Position numbers and translations under genes: made by a program. The notes below the pieces were generated by a model. That model saw nothing but the letters and a program-made list of their open reading frames with translations. It ran no database searches and was not told where the DNA came from. A stretch of 64,000 nucleotides of DNA. Origin: VXPQ01 sp965248175 (GTDB lineage: Bacteria > Bacteroidota > Rhodothermia > Rhodothermales > VXPQ01). Shown piece after piece: positions 24,990 through 33,568 of this stretch. Numbering within the stretch: position 1 is the stretch's first letter; each line of letters opens with the position of its first letter. Location of the stretch: the NCBI GenBank assembly GCA_965248175.1, contig OZ252093.1:434001-498000 (forward strand). The letters run 5' to 3'.

Positions 24990-27074
24990 ATGCGTGCATT
25001 CCTTCGAGCAGCCTTTCGTACCGGCGCCGGACGTGTCGCGCTCGCGGGCATACTGGCAATGCTCGGGGCAGTACAGGCTCGAGCGCAGGCGCCACAGCAA
25101 ACCGGACAACAAACGGGCCCTGAGAGGCAACTGATCGAAACCGGCTTCGAACGGGACATCAACCGGTATCGCTGGACCGCTAAAACACTGCTTTCCCAAC
25201 ATATCGGAAAATGGAGCGCCACGCTCGACAACCGGTTCCGTTCGGACGCATTCGCCCTCTTCAGGGACCGGCTGAGTTTTCGGGACGAAAATCTCCTCAA
25301 CTGGCGCATTGGCCGCCCTCTGGGAACGCACTGGGGCGTGCAGGCGCGAGGACGATCCCACTGGTACACGCAAAGCCGCGTATTTTCACAGGAAGTGTAC
25401 TCCGGCGTACTGTTCCAACCGGGACGAAATCTTCGTATCGAGCCGGCCGCAGGTCTGGCATGGGATCGCCGTCCAGGTATCGGAAGCGGCGCCGGCGAAC
25501 GCACGCTGCGCATGGATATCGGGCCCGCATATGCCCTCGGCGTAGCATGGTCTCCTGCACCCATGAACGCATACCGCATCGAGGTTGCAGGAGATGCGTC
25601 GTACCAGTTCATTGACCCGCGGCGGGGTCGGGCAATACGTATGGCGGGTAATGCGATCCGCTCGTTCGAGAATCTGCGCATCGCGACGGATGTCCGGTAC
25701 AGCAACTACCGTCGCGACGCCTATCAGGCCGTCTCGTTTTTGAATCGAACCACAGAAGATCGCGTTTCGGAAACCGTGGAGGCCACCGCCGGAGATACGC
25801 TGAATGTCAGTATGGAGATCGAAGCCCCGATCTACCGGTCCATACGACTGACCGGACGCATGGATGCAGGAACAAACAACCGCTGGATCCGGACGCTGGG
25901 CGCCCCGGAGAATGCGTTCTTCTTCGATACGGCGTTCAACCGGCGCATGGTGGACGGCCAGATTGGTATCGGATACGGAGAACAGGACACCGGTCGTTTC
26001 ATGGCAAACCTTTCGGCCCGGGTCGGCGCCGAAGTGGAGCGGCGGCGACTGACGAACCGGGAGGACCTCCCCCAGACACAAGTGGCGCAAAAAGCGAATC
26101 TGCTCCAGCAGGCGGATTACGACCAGGGCCTGTTTGCCCTGCATGCGCGCGGACGAGCCGGGCTGGGGCGGCTCACCTTGACCTTCAACGGCAGCAGCAG
26201 CATCCTCCGTCACGACACGCCTGAAGCGAATCTGGACGACCGGGACGAGTTGTACCATACCGGTCAAATGGGAGCGCGTATTGCGATAAACCGAAGGTTG
26301 AGCACAGAGATGCGTTTGCTGGGCACCTGGTACCACACCGTCTACCTGAACACCGACCGCTCGGTGGAAAACAATGTCCGACGCTCCCTGCGCCTGCGGC
26401 CCGCCTTCACATGGACTCCGGGAAGCCGTACGCGACTGCGCATGGGAACGGAAATCCGCGCGACGTATACCGTGCACGATTTCGTACTCCCCGGCCGAAG
26501 AGCCATCGATCAATCTGCACGGGAACTGCGGTATGAACTGGATGGGGAACACCGTTTTCGAAGCGGACCCGCCATCTATGCGGACGGCAGCTTCAGTGAC
26601 TTGCGCCTCGGCAATCTCCTGTGGGATCACTTCGCGGAAATCCCGTTCGATACCTTGCGCACCTACAGCGCGCGAGTGCGTCTACAGGTGCGTACGCGGC
26701 AAGGCATTACCGCCTCTATTGGAGCGCGCCTCTTCATTCGCAGCGACTTTGAGCGGGCAGCCACCGTACGGTACGATATCCGGAACGAGGACGGAACACG
26801 GCAACTGGACAACACCGGAAAACCGGTCACGGCAAGCATCACGCGCCCGGGACGAACCATCATTGAACAAATGGGTCCAATTTGTTCGATCTCCTGGCCT
26901 ATGCCCGGCCGGTCGATGCTCCGGCTGAACGGCTGGTTAAATGTGCAGCACGTCCGGCGGCGCCTCTTCGGGACACTCCCTGAAACGCGGGCCGATCATA
27001 TCCGACAAGCAGCACGGTCCGGAGATCGCAAAATCACTCCGAACATTTCCATGGTAGCGTCCTGGAGATTGTAA
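24990..27074 (+). CDS. Hypothetical outer-membrane beta-barrel protein
   Basis: A 694-residue protein from the ATG at 24990, which gives an Arg-rich n-region, a hydrophobic core (VALAGILAMLGAV) and an AQA cleavage site. An upstream in-frame start would run through the HIT gene. The mature part has many alternating aromatic/charged strand patterns (GKWSATLDNRF, YRWTAKTLLSQH, ARVRLQVRTRQG) and ends SMVASWRL, typical of a barrel. No plug domain or TonB-box is seen, so it is not a TonB receptor. The function was not recognised. It lies 13 nt upstream of coaE and may share its transcript. Confidence 0.65.
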   Translation: MRAFLRAAFRTGAGRVALAGILAMLGAVQARAQAPQQTGQQTGPERQLIETGFERDINRYRWTAKTLLSQHIGKWSATLDNRFRSDAFALFRDRLSFRDENLLNWRIGRPLGTHWGVQARGRSHWYTQSRVFSQEVYSGVLFQPGRNLRIEPAAGLAWDRRPGIGSGAGERTLRMDIGPAYALGVAWSPAPMNAYRIEVAGDASYQFIDPRRGRAIRMAGNAIRSFENLRIATDVRYSNYRRDAYQAVSFLNRTTEDRVSETVEATAGDTLNVSMEIEAPIYRSIRLTGRMDAGTNNRWIRTLGAPENAFFFDTAFNRRMVDGQIGIGYGEQDTGRFMANLSARVGAEVERRRLTNREDLPQTQVAQKANLLQQADYDQGLFALHARGRAGLGRLTLTFNGSSSILRHDTPEANLDDRDELYHTGQMGARIAINRRLSTEMRLLGTWYHTVYLNTDRSVENNVRRSLRLRPAFTWTPGSRTRLRMGTEIRATYTVHDFVLPGRRAIDQSARELRYELDGEHRFRSGPAIYADGSFSDLRLGNLLWDHFAEIPFDTLRTYSARVRLQVRTRQGITASIGARLFIRSDFERAATVRYDIRNEDGTRQLDNTGKPVTASITRPGRTIIEQMGPICSISWPMPGRSMLRLNGWLNVQHVRRRLFGTLPETRADHIRQAARSGDRKITPNISMVASWRL

Positions 27075-27087
27075 CCATCCCCAAACC

Positions 27088-27684
27088 ATGAAGCGACTTG
27101 GCGTTACGGGTGGCATCGGAAGCGGCAAAACGACCGTATGCCGCATGCTGGAGGAGCTCGGCGCACGGGTGTTCTACGCGGACGACGAAGCGAAAAGGCT
27201 GCTCACGGACGATGCCTCGATACGCCGGAACGTTATCGACGTTTTTGGCCCGGAAAGCTATCTGCCCGACGGTAGCCTGAACCGGCGCTCCCTTGCCCGG
27301 ATGGCGTTTTCCGATAAAGCCCTGCTCGACCGGCTCAATGCGCTGGTCCATCCCCGGGTACTGAAACGATTCGAGGAAGCGGCGCAACAAGCGCAGCGTG
27401 AGGAGGCGCCGCTCATGGTCAAGGAGGCCGCCCTGATCTTCGAAGCGGGCGCAGAGCACCAGTTGGATACCGTGGCGGTGGTGGAAGCCCCTCTTCCGGT
27501 GCGAATCAAGCGGGTGTGCGAACGAGACGGCGTCTCGCATGAAGACGTGACCGCCAGAATGGCGAATCAGGCCGATCCCTCCATCCTGCGGGAGCGGGCC
27601 GACATCGTACTCGAAAACGACGGTGACCCGGAGCAACTGCGGCGCAAGGTGGAACAGTTGTACCGGGATATGACATCCCGGTGA
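27088..27684 (+). CDS. coaE: Dephospho-CoA kinase
   Basis: A 198-residue P-loop kinase for the last step of coenzyme A synthesis. The Walker A motif GGIGSGKTT is at residues 8-16, a DD pair in FYADDEAK near 33, and the lid-type IKRVCERDGVSHEDVTARMANQ segment, recognised by RMANQ near 154. Length is normal for the family. It converges on ribBA with only four bases between stop codons. Confidence 0.94.
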   Translation: MKRLGVTGGIGSGKTTVCRMLEELGARVFYADDEAKRLLTDDASIRRNVIDVFGPESYLPDGSLNRRSLARMAFSDKALLDRLNALVHPRVLKRFEEAAQQAQREEAPLMVKEAALIFEAGAEHQLDTVAVVEAPLPVRIKRVCERDGVSHEDVTARMANQADPSILRERADIVLENDGDPEQLRRKVEQLYRDMTSR

Positions 27685-27688
27685 TCGC

Positions 27689-28990
27689 CTACAGCACTTT
27701 CCTGAGCATGGTACGATCATGCTCGTCCACGTCACCCAGAATCAAGTGGCCCATACGATCCCGCTTGGTCTTGAGATAGTGGTGGTTCACCGTATTCGGT
27801 GATGTTTCGATGGGAAGACGTTCAACAATCTCAAGTCCGTAACCGGCCAGCCCGACCCGTTTCGTCGGATTGTTCGTCAGGAGACGGAGCTTTCGAATCC
27901 CCAGATCGCGCAAAATCTGGCACCCGATGCCGTAATCCCGGTGATCCATCCTGAATCCGAGCGCCTCGTTGGCCTCCACCGTATCCATACCCTCCTCCTG
28001 CTGCAGCTTGTAGGCGCGCAGTTTGTTAAGCAGGCCGATGCCGCGTCCCTCCTGCTTCATATACAACACGACGCCGCGCCCTTCCGCTTCCACCTGCTGC
28101 ATCGCCATGGCCATCTGTTCCCCGCAATCGCACCGCAGCGAACCGAAAATGTCCCCGGTGACGCATTGCGAATGTACGCGTACGAGCACCGGTTCTTCTT
28201 CTCCCCAGTTTCCCTTTACCAGAGCAAGATGGGCTTCCTCGCTGAGCGTATCCTGGTAAGCAATCAGCCTGAAATCACCGTGCAGGGTCGGTAAATCAAC
28301 CTCCACGACGCGCCGTATGAGACATTCCGTCATCATCCGGTGCGCGATGAGATCCTTGATCGTAATGATGCGCAGGTCGAACCGGTCCGCCATTTCCAGC
28401 AGATCGGGTGTGCGCGCCATCATGCCTTCCTCGGTCATGATTTCCACAAGCACCCCAACCGGAGCACATCCGGCCATGCGGGCCAGATCCACCGCCGCCT
28501 CGGTATGTCCGGCGCGGCGCAAGACACCACCGTCCCGGGATCGAAGAGGGAAGACATGGCCCGGACGCGCAAAATCCGATGGGCAGCTTTCCGGGTCGGC
28601 AAGGGCGTGAAATGTCCGGGCGCGATCCGGGGCCGAAATGCCCGTCGTGGTACCGGCCTTGAAATCAACCGACACCGTAAACGGGGTGTTGTAGAGCGAG
28701 GTATTGCCGTCGACCATCATGTCGAGGTCAAGGGCCACAGCCCGTTCCCGGGTAAGCGCCGCACAGATGAGACCGCGGCCATGCGTCGCCATGAAGTTGA
28801 CAGTCTCGGGGGTAATCCTGTCCGCAACCCCTATGAAATCCCCTTCGTTCTCACGATCCTCGTCATCGACAACAATGACGAGCCGCCCCTCCGCCAACTC
28901 CCGAACAGCGTCCTCGATCGTGTCGAACGATCGCTTCATCCAGTCCGTGTCGGGTGTCTTTCCCATGACGCCTTGCCCCATGTCATTCAT
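27689..28990 (-). CDS. ribBA: Bifunctional 3,4-dihydroxy-2-butanone-4-phosphate synthase / GTP cyclohydrolase II
   Basis: A 433-residue fusion for the two entry steps of riboflavin synthesis. The N-terminal half has the RibB acidic loop VDDEDRENEGDF (~41-52) and THGRGLIC. The C-terminal half has the RibA zinc site with three Cys in CVTGDIFGSLRCDCGEQ (~285) and EGRGIGLLNK. The start is uncertain among ATGs at 28990, 28981 and 28939. No FMN riboswitch was recognised in the 73 bp upstream. Confidence 0.94.
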   Translation of the reverse strand: MNDMGQGVMGKTPDTDWMKRSFDTIEDAVRELAEGRLVIVVDDEDRENEGDFIGVADRITPETVNFMATHGRGLICAALTRERAVALDLDMMVDGNTSLYNTPFTVSVDFKAGTTTGISAPDRARTFHALADPESCPSDFARPGHVFPLRSRDGGVLRRAGHTEAAVDLARMAGCAPVGVLVEIMTEEGMMARTPDLLEMADRFDLRIITIKDLIAHRMMTECLIRRVVEVDLPTLHGDFRLIAYQDTLSEEAHLALVKGNWGEEEPVLVRVHSQCVTGDIFGSLRCDCGEQMAMAMQQVEAEGRGVVLYMKQEGRGIGLLNKLRAYKLQQEEGMDTVEANEALGFRMDHRDYGIGCQILRDLGIRKLRLLTNNPTKRVGLAGYGLEIVERLPIETSPNTVNHHYLKTKRDRMGHLILGDVDEHDRTMLRKVL

Positions 28991-29063
28991 GCCGAATCAA
29001 TTGATCTTTCGGCAAAACAAACGGCCGGAAACGAAAAAGGCCCCGCTTCCGCACGAGAACAGA

Positions 29064-29375
29064 TTACCCCTTCGTATCCACGCTCGCAATAGCGCTTTTC
29101 TCGACGCGCAACTTGACATTTGTATCCGCCTGAACGAGCACGCTGGTGTCGTCCACCTGGGTCACCGCACCGTGCACTCCGCCAAGGGTAATGACCTTGT
29201 CCCCCTTGCGGACGGCTGAGATCATTTGCTTGCGCTGGGTTTCCTTTTTCTTCTGGGGCCGGATAATGAAAAAGTAGAAAACGACAAAAATCAGGATCAG
29301 CGGCAGGAACATGGCCATCGGGTTCGACTCTCCGTTGGCCGACCCTCCCATCAGGAACGTCTCGTATAAGGACAT
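29064..29375 (-). CDS. yajC: Sec translocon accessory protein YajC
   Basis: A 103-residue single-span membrane protein. One transmembrane helix (MAMFLPLILIFVVFYFFIIR, about 21-40) is followed directly by the family's RPQKKKETQRKQMISAVRKGD and a small beta domain, recognised by the RPQKK motif. YajC associates with SecDF in the inner membrane; secD and secF are not in the window. The SRP RNA gene lies just upstream on the same strand. Confidence 0.92.
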   Translation of the reverse strand: MSLYETFLMGGSANGESNPMAMFLPLILIFVVFYFFIIRPQKKKETQRKQMISAVRKGDKVITLGGVHGAVTQVDDTSVLVQADTNVKLRVEKSAIASVDTKG

Positions 29376-29411
29376 AATCGGGGTTGCGTATGGTGTCGGG
29401 GTGAAAAAAGA

Positions 29412-29511
29412 GGGGCAAGCTACCCGTATCGCGTCGCTTCAACCTGTTTACTGCTGCTGCCTTCCGGCCCTGACAGGATTCACAGGGAGCAGACCGTACG
29501 GAACTTGCCCT
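29412..29511 (-). ncRNA. ffs: Signal recognition particle RNA (small bacterial type, 4.5S-like)
   Basis: The minus strand carries the near-universal apical domain CAGGGCCGGAAGGCAGCAGC (plus-strand complement about 29455-29475), including the GGAA tetraloop and the asymmetric internal loop bound by Ffh. The ends pair: GGGCAAG at the 5' side (29510 downward) with CTTGCCCC at the 3' side (29412-29419). The length of about 100 nt is the short bacterial form without an Alu domain. It lies between priA and yajC. Confidence 0.92.
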
Positions 29512-29579
29512 TGACGAAGATACCCGCACAAACCGGCAGGGTTCCTGTAGGAAACGGCAACGGTAAAGTAGCCCGCCGG

Positions 29580-31826
29580 TCAGAAAAAGCCGACCGGATC
29601 TATGTCGATGTTTACGCGGCAACCGGCCGGAAGCGAACGCATACCCTTCTCCACGGTCCGCAAGGCCTCCTGCAGGTGGATGCGGTCGCCGCGACGGCAC
29701 TTCACGATGGAATGATACCGGTACTGCTTCTTTACCCGGCCTATGAAGGCCTCTTCCGGCCCCATGACCTGGGCGCCAGCCGCTTCTTTCCTGAGCGCAT
29801 CCGTCCACCGCCGGGCCAGATCGGCCACATCCCGGGCGCGAGGTCCCCTGAACGCTATTCCCGCCATACGCCCGAACGGCGGGTAACACAGCGCCCGGCG
29901 TTCCGCCAACTGGCGTGTTGCAAATGTTTCGTAGTCATGATCGCGCGCATAGCGCAGGACAGGGCGATCGGGGTTCCTTGTTTGTATGACCACTTCGCCC
30001 GGCAGCGAAGCGCGTCCTGCCCGCCCGGCCACCTGCGAAAGCAATTGGTAGGCGCGTTCTTCGGCGCGAAAGTCGGGCAACAGCAAGCCGATATCCGCAT
30101 TGATTACGCCAACCAGCGTGACGCGCTCGAAATCGAAGCCTTTCGCAACCATCTGCGTTCCCACGAGAATATCCGCATGCCCCTCCTCGAAGCGCTGGAG
30201 CAGCAATTCGTGCGCATCTTTCGCAGAGGTGGTATCAAGGTCCATACGTACGATGCGCGCTTCCGGAAAACGCACTTCCAGTTCCTCCTCGACGCGCTGC
30301 GTGCCGGTTCCAAACGCCTCGATCGAGGCCTCTCCGCAATTCGGACAGCGTTCACGAAACGGCGCCGTGCGCCCGCAATAATGGCACCGCAGGCGATTGC
30401 CGCTCTTGTGGAAGACCATAGTGATTGAGCAATCCTCGCATTCCGGCGACCAACCGCAACGCACACATTCAGGCAAGGGGGCATAGCCTCGCCGGTTCTG
30501 AAGAAGAATAACTTGTTCGGATCGGGCAAGCCGTTGCCCGATAGCATCTTCCAACCAGGGCGACAACGAGGTAGAGGAAGGCGTGCCGCGCAGGTCTATA
30601 ATGCGCACATCCGGCAAAGAAGCCGGCTTGCCCGCAGAGCGCCTTGCCCGTTCGGGCAAGGACAACAACGTATACTTCCCGCGTTGTGCATTGTAGTGAC
30701 TCTCCAGACTGGGCGTAGCCGATCCGAGAATGCACACGGCATCGTTCATGCGCGCCCGCATGACGGCTACATCACGGGCATGATAGCGTGGCGCCGGATT
30801 TTGCTGCTTGTAGGACTGTCCATGCTCCTCGTCCACGACCAGCAATCCAAGGTTCGACAAGGGCGCAAGCACCGCAGACCGCGGCCCTACGACGGCGGCA
30901 AACCGGCCCGCCCGCAAAAGCCGCCATGTATCGAATCGCTCGCCTGCGCTCATGCCGGAATGAAATACGGCAATGCGGCTTCCGAAATGCGCCCTGAAAC
31001 GGCGAACGATTTGTGGAGTGAGCGCAATCTCAGGAACCAGAACGATTCCGGTACGGCCGCGCCGGATCGTTTGCTTCAGGGCTTCGATATACACTTCCGT
31101 CTTCCCGCTGCCCGTTACCCCATGCAGCAGAAAGGTGTGGAACCGCCCGGCGTCGATGCATGCAGAAACGGATTGCAGCGCTTCGGCCTGCGCAGGATGT
31201 AACGCACGTTCCGGAAGCGCCTCGGCCTTCCCCGCATCGATTACCCCGCCGCGAATCGCTTCCGCCTCAACAACCTCGAGCACACCGCGCTGCACAAGAC
31301 TTCGAAGCGTTGAAGCAGTAGCGCCTGCGCGGGCAAGCACATCAGACTGCCGGGGCTCCTGCAAGCCTTCGGCGGCATATCCGGCCAGCGATTCGATAAC
31401 CGCTATTTGTCTGGGACCGCGCAACTCGGTGCGTAAGGCATCCACAGCCTTTGCGTGCCGCCACGCAGAAGCAAATCGCACGTGCCGTTCGAGCCTGACC
31501 CTGGCCGGATTGCCCGAAAGCATCCCCGCCGGCATCATGACCCGAAACACCTCGCCCCATGAACATACGTAGTAGTCTGCCATCCACCGGACGAGGTCAA
31601 ACAGTTCGGCGGAAACCGACGGCAGCTCATCAAGCACCGCAAGCAAGTCTTTCGTATGCTCGATGGCGGCGGCATCCTGGCGCAGGGCCGTGACGACACC
31701 CGTCATTCGACGCGGTCCAAACGGCGCGAGCACCCGAGAGCCGACGGCCACACCGGACATCCCCGGAGGAACGCGGTATATAAAGGGTTGGGGAAGCGGA
31801 AGGGGAAACGCCACCTCGGCAAACAT
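29580..31826 (-). CDS. priA: Primosomal replication restart helicase PriA
   Basis: A 748-residue superfamily 2 helicase with 3' DNA-binding domain. Walker A GVTGSGKTE is followed by DEEH (VVDEEHGQSYKQ). The zinc-binding block of eight Cys begins at CVRCGW and continues through CEDC, CHYC and CPNC. Later helicase motifs include VLQNRRGYAP-type (ILLQNRRGYA) and GTQMVAKGFDF. The start at 31826 (MFAEVAFPLPLPQ) is chosen because it lies just after the rpe stop, whereas the frame's first start at 31871 would overlap rpe by 41 nt. Confidence 0.93.
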   Translation of the reverse strand: MFAEVAFPLPLPQPFIYRVPPGMSGVAVGSRVLAPFGPRRMTGVVTALRQDAAAIEHTKDLLAVLDELPSVSAELFDLVRWMADYYVCSWGEVFRVMMPAGMLSGNPARVRLERHVRFASAWRHAKAVDALRTELRGPRQIAVIESLAGYAAEGLQEPRQSDVLARAGATASTLRSLVQRGVLEVVEAEAIRGGVIDAGKAEALPERALHPAQAEALQSVSACIDAGRFHTFLLHGVTGSGKTEVYIEALKQTIRRGRTGIVLVPEIALTPQIVRRFRAHFGSRIAVFHSGMSAGERFDTWRLLRAGRFAAVVGPRSAVLAPLSNLGLLVVDEEHGQSYKQQNPAPRYHARDVAVMRARMNDAVCILGSATPSLESHYNAQRGKYTLLSLPERARRSAGKPASLPDVRIIDLRGTPSSTSLSPWLEDAIGQRLARSEQVILLQNRRGYAPLPECVRCGWSPECEDCSITMVFHKSGNRLRCHYCGRTAPFRERCPNCGEASIEAFGTGTQRVEEELEVRFPEARIVRMDLDTTSAKDAHELLLQRFEEGHADILVGTQMVAKGFDFERVTLVGVINADIGLLLPDFRAEERAYQLLSQVAGRAGRASLPGEVVIQTRNPDRPVLRYARDHDYETFATRQLAERRALCYPPFGRMAGIAFRGPRARDVADLARRWTDALRKEAAGAQVMGPEEAFIGRVKKQYRYHSIVKCRRGDRIHLQEALRTVEKGMRSLPAGCRVNIDIDPVGFF

Positions 31827-31830
31827 GCGA

Positions 31831-32499
31831 TCAGGCTTCAAGAGCAGTCGCATCCCGAAGCGCCTGCACATTGTCGGCTATGGAAGCGCCGCCGAACACT
31901 GCCTTGCCTGCTACCACTACCGTGGCCCCGGCCCGGACCACATCGTGGACATTACCTGCATGGATTCCTCCATCGACCTGCAACCAGGCACGGGACGCAA
32001 TCTGATTGAGCATGCCCCTGAGCCGGCGGATTTTCTCCGTCGATTCGGGGATATATTTCTGGCCGCTGAAGCCGGGATCGACCGACATGACCAGCGCCAT
32101 ATCCACGTCGGGAAGCACCTCTGTGATAGCTGCAAGCGAAGTTCCCGGATTGAGGGTAACGCCGGCCATGGCTCCGCGAGACCGGATATGCGTCAGCACG
32201 CGGTGAAGATGCGGACAACCTTCCACATGCACCGTAACGATGTCGGCGCCCGCCGTAATGAAATCGTCCACATACCGGCGAGGCTCCTCGATCATCAGAT
32301 GCACATCCAGCTTGGCCCCGGTCTCGTCGGCAAGAGGCCGGAGCGCTTCCACCACGAAGGGGCCCACTGTAATGTTCGGCACGAACCGTCCATCCATCAC
32401 ATCAATATGGAGCCAGTCGACGCCGGCATCCAGCGCTTCCCGTGCCTGAGCCCCAAGGCACGCAGCATCCGAAGCAATGATGGAAGAAGATATTATCAA
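31831..32499 (-). CDS. rpe: Ribulose-phosphate 3-epimerase
   Basis: A 222-residue TIM-barrel enzyme interconverting ribulose-5-phosphate and xylulose-5-phosphate. Motifs are SSIIASD at the N-terminus, HIDVMDGRFVPNITVGP with the metal-binding residues, MSVDPGFSGQKYIP and VDGGIHAGN. The start is TTG at 32499, overlapping the nuoH stop (TTGA), so translation may be coupled to complex I genes. priA begins four bases after its stop. Confidence 0.93.
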   Translation of the reverse strand: MIISSSIIASDAACLGAQAREALDAGVDWLHIDVMDGRFVPNITVGPFVVEALRPLADETGAKLDVHLMIEEPRRYVDDFITAGADIVTVHVEGCPHLHRVLTHIRSRGAMAGVTLNPGTSLAAITEVLPDVDMALVMSVDPGFSGQKYIPESTEKIRRLRGMLNQIASRAWLQVDGGIHAGNVHDVVRAGATVVVAGKAVFGGASIADNVQALRDATALEA

Positions 32500-33530
32500 A
32501 AAACCATGCGGAAAAGGATCATGCCGAGGGCTACGACCACGACATTAACCAGGGCGATCGGAAGCAGGACCTTCCATCCCAACTGCATGAGCTGGTTGTA
32601 TTTGAATCGGGGCAGCGTCCATCGCACCCAGATGAACAGAAACGCAAAAAACGCCACCTTGACAAGCAGCGACAGCACCTGAAGCGCTCCGAGAAGTATG
32701 CTACCGGCAAGTTCCGGAAACGCCTCTACCAGCAAGGGTTCGAACGGCACCAGATACCCTCCGAAAAAGAGGGTTACAATGACAAACGAAGCGACCCACC
32801 AGTTGACGTATTCGGCAAGGAAAAACATGCCGAATTTCATGCCGCTGTATTCCGTGTGGTACCCGCCGACAAGTTCCTGTTCCGCCTCCGGCAAATCGAA
32901 CGGGGCGCGATTCGTTTCGGCAAACGCCGTAACCACGAAAAGGATAGCGCCGATCGGATTACGAAATACATTCCACCCGAGAATCGCCCATCCCCCTGCC
33001 TGATCTTCGACAATACCCGTGACATTGAGCGTGCCCGAAAGCAAAATCACGGACACGACAGCCAGTCCCATCGTCAATTCGTACGAAATCATCTGCGCCG
33101 CCGAACGCAGCCCGCCCAGCAGGGAGTATTTGTTGTTCGAACTCCATCCTGCCAGTGTAATGCCGTAGACGCTGATGGACGTAAGGGCAAGAATGACGAG
33201 GACGCCCGGTCCCACATCGGCAATAACAACCCCGCGTGCAAAGGGGATCACGGCGGGAACGGACATGGCCACGACCACCATGACCACCGGAGCCAGCGAA
33301 TGGATAAAAGGATTCGCCGAGAAGGGCCGGATGTCTTCCTTGAAAAGCAGCTTGAGTACATCAGCGAACGGCTGGAAAAACCCTCTTGGCCCGACGCGGT
33401 CGGGACCTGGCCGGAGCTGGATATACCCCGACACCTTTCGCTCGGCGTACACGAGCACGGAAGCCGAGAGCATCATCAGATTCAGCACGACGAACGCCAC
33501 GATCGCCGTCCAGTAAAGAGGTATATCCAT
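32496..33530 (-). CDS. nuoH: NADH-quinone oxidoreductase subunit H
   Basis: A 344-residue membrane subunit of complex I that forms part of the quinone site. It has about eight transmembrane helices. Family signatures are RKVSGYIQLRPGPDRVGPRG, recognised by GPDRVGP near residue 45, FAETNRAPFDLPEAEQELV and the EYSGMKFGMFFLAEY segment, recognised by its acidic cluster. It is the last nuo gene in this run. Confidence 0.95.
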   Translation of the reverse strand: MDIPLYWTAIVAFVVLNLMMLSASVLVYAERKVSGYIQLRPGPDRVGPRGFFQPFADVLKLLFKEDIRPFSANPFIHSLAPVVMVVVAMSVPAVIPFARGVVIADVGPGVLVILALTSISVYGITLAGWSSNNKYSLLGGLRSAAQMISYELTMGLAVVSVILLSGTLNVTGIVEDQAGGWAILGWNVFRNPIGAILFVVTAFAETNRAPFDLPEAEQELVGGYHTEYSGMKFGMFFLAEYVNWWVASFVIVTLFFGGYLVPFEPLLVEAFPELAGSILLGALQVLSLLVKVAFFAFLFIWVRWTLPRFKYNQLMQLGWKVLLPIALVNVVVVALGMILFRMVF

Positions 33531-33568
33531 GCGTGGTTTCTAAAATGATTTCCAGTGCGGGACGCCGG

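Noticed and set aside
28991..29063. FMN riboswitch upstream of ribBA
   Set aside because: The 73-bp gap is too short for the aptamer and no conserved FMN-box sequence is seen.
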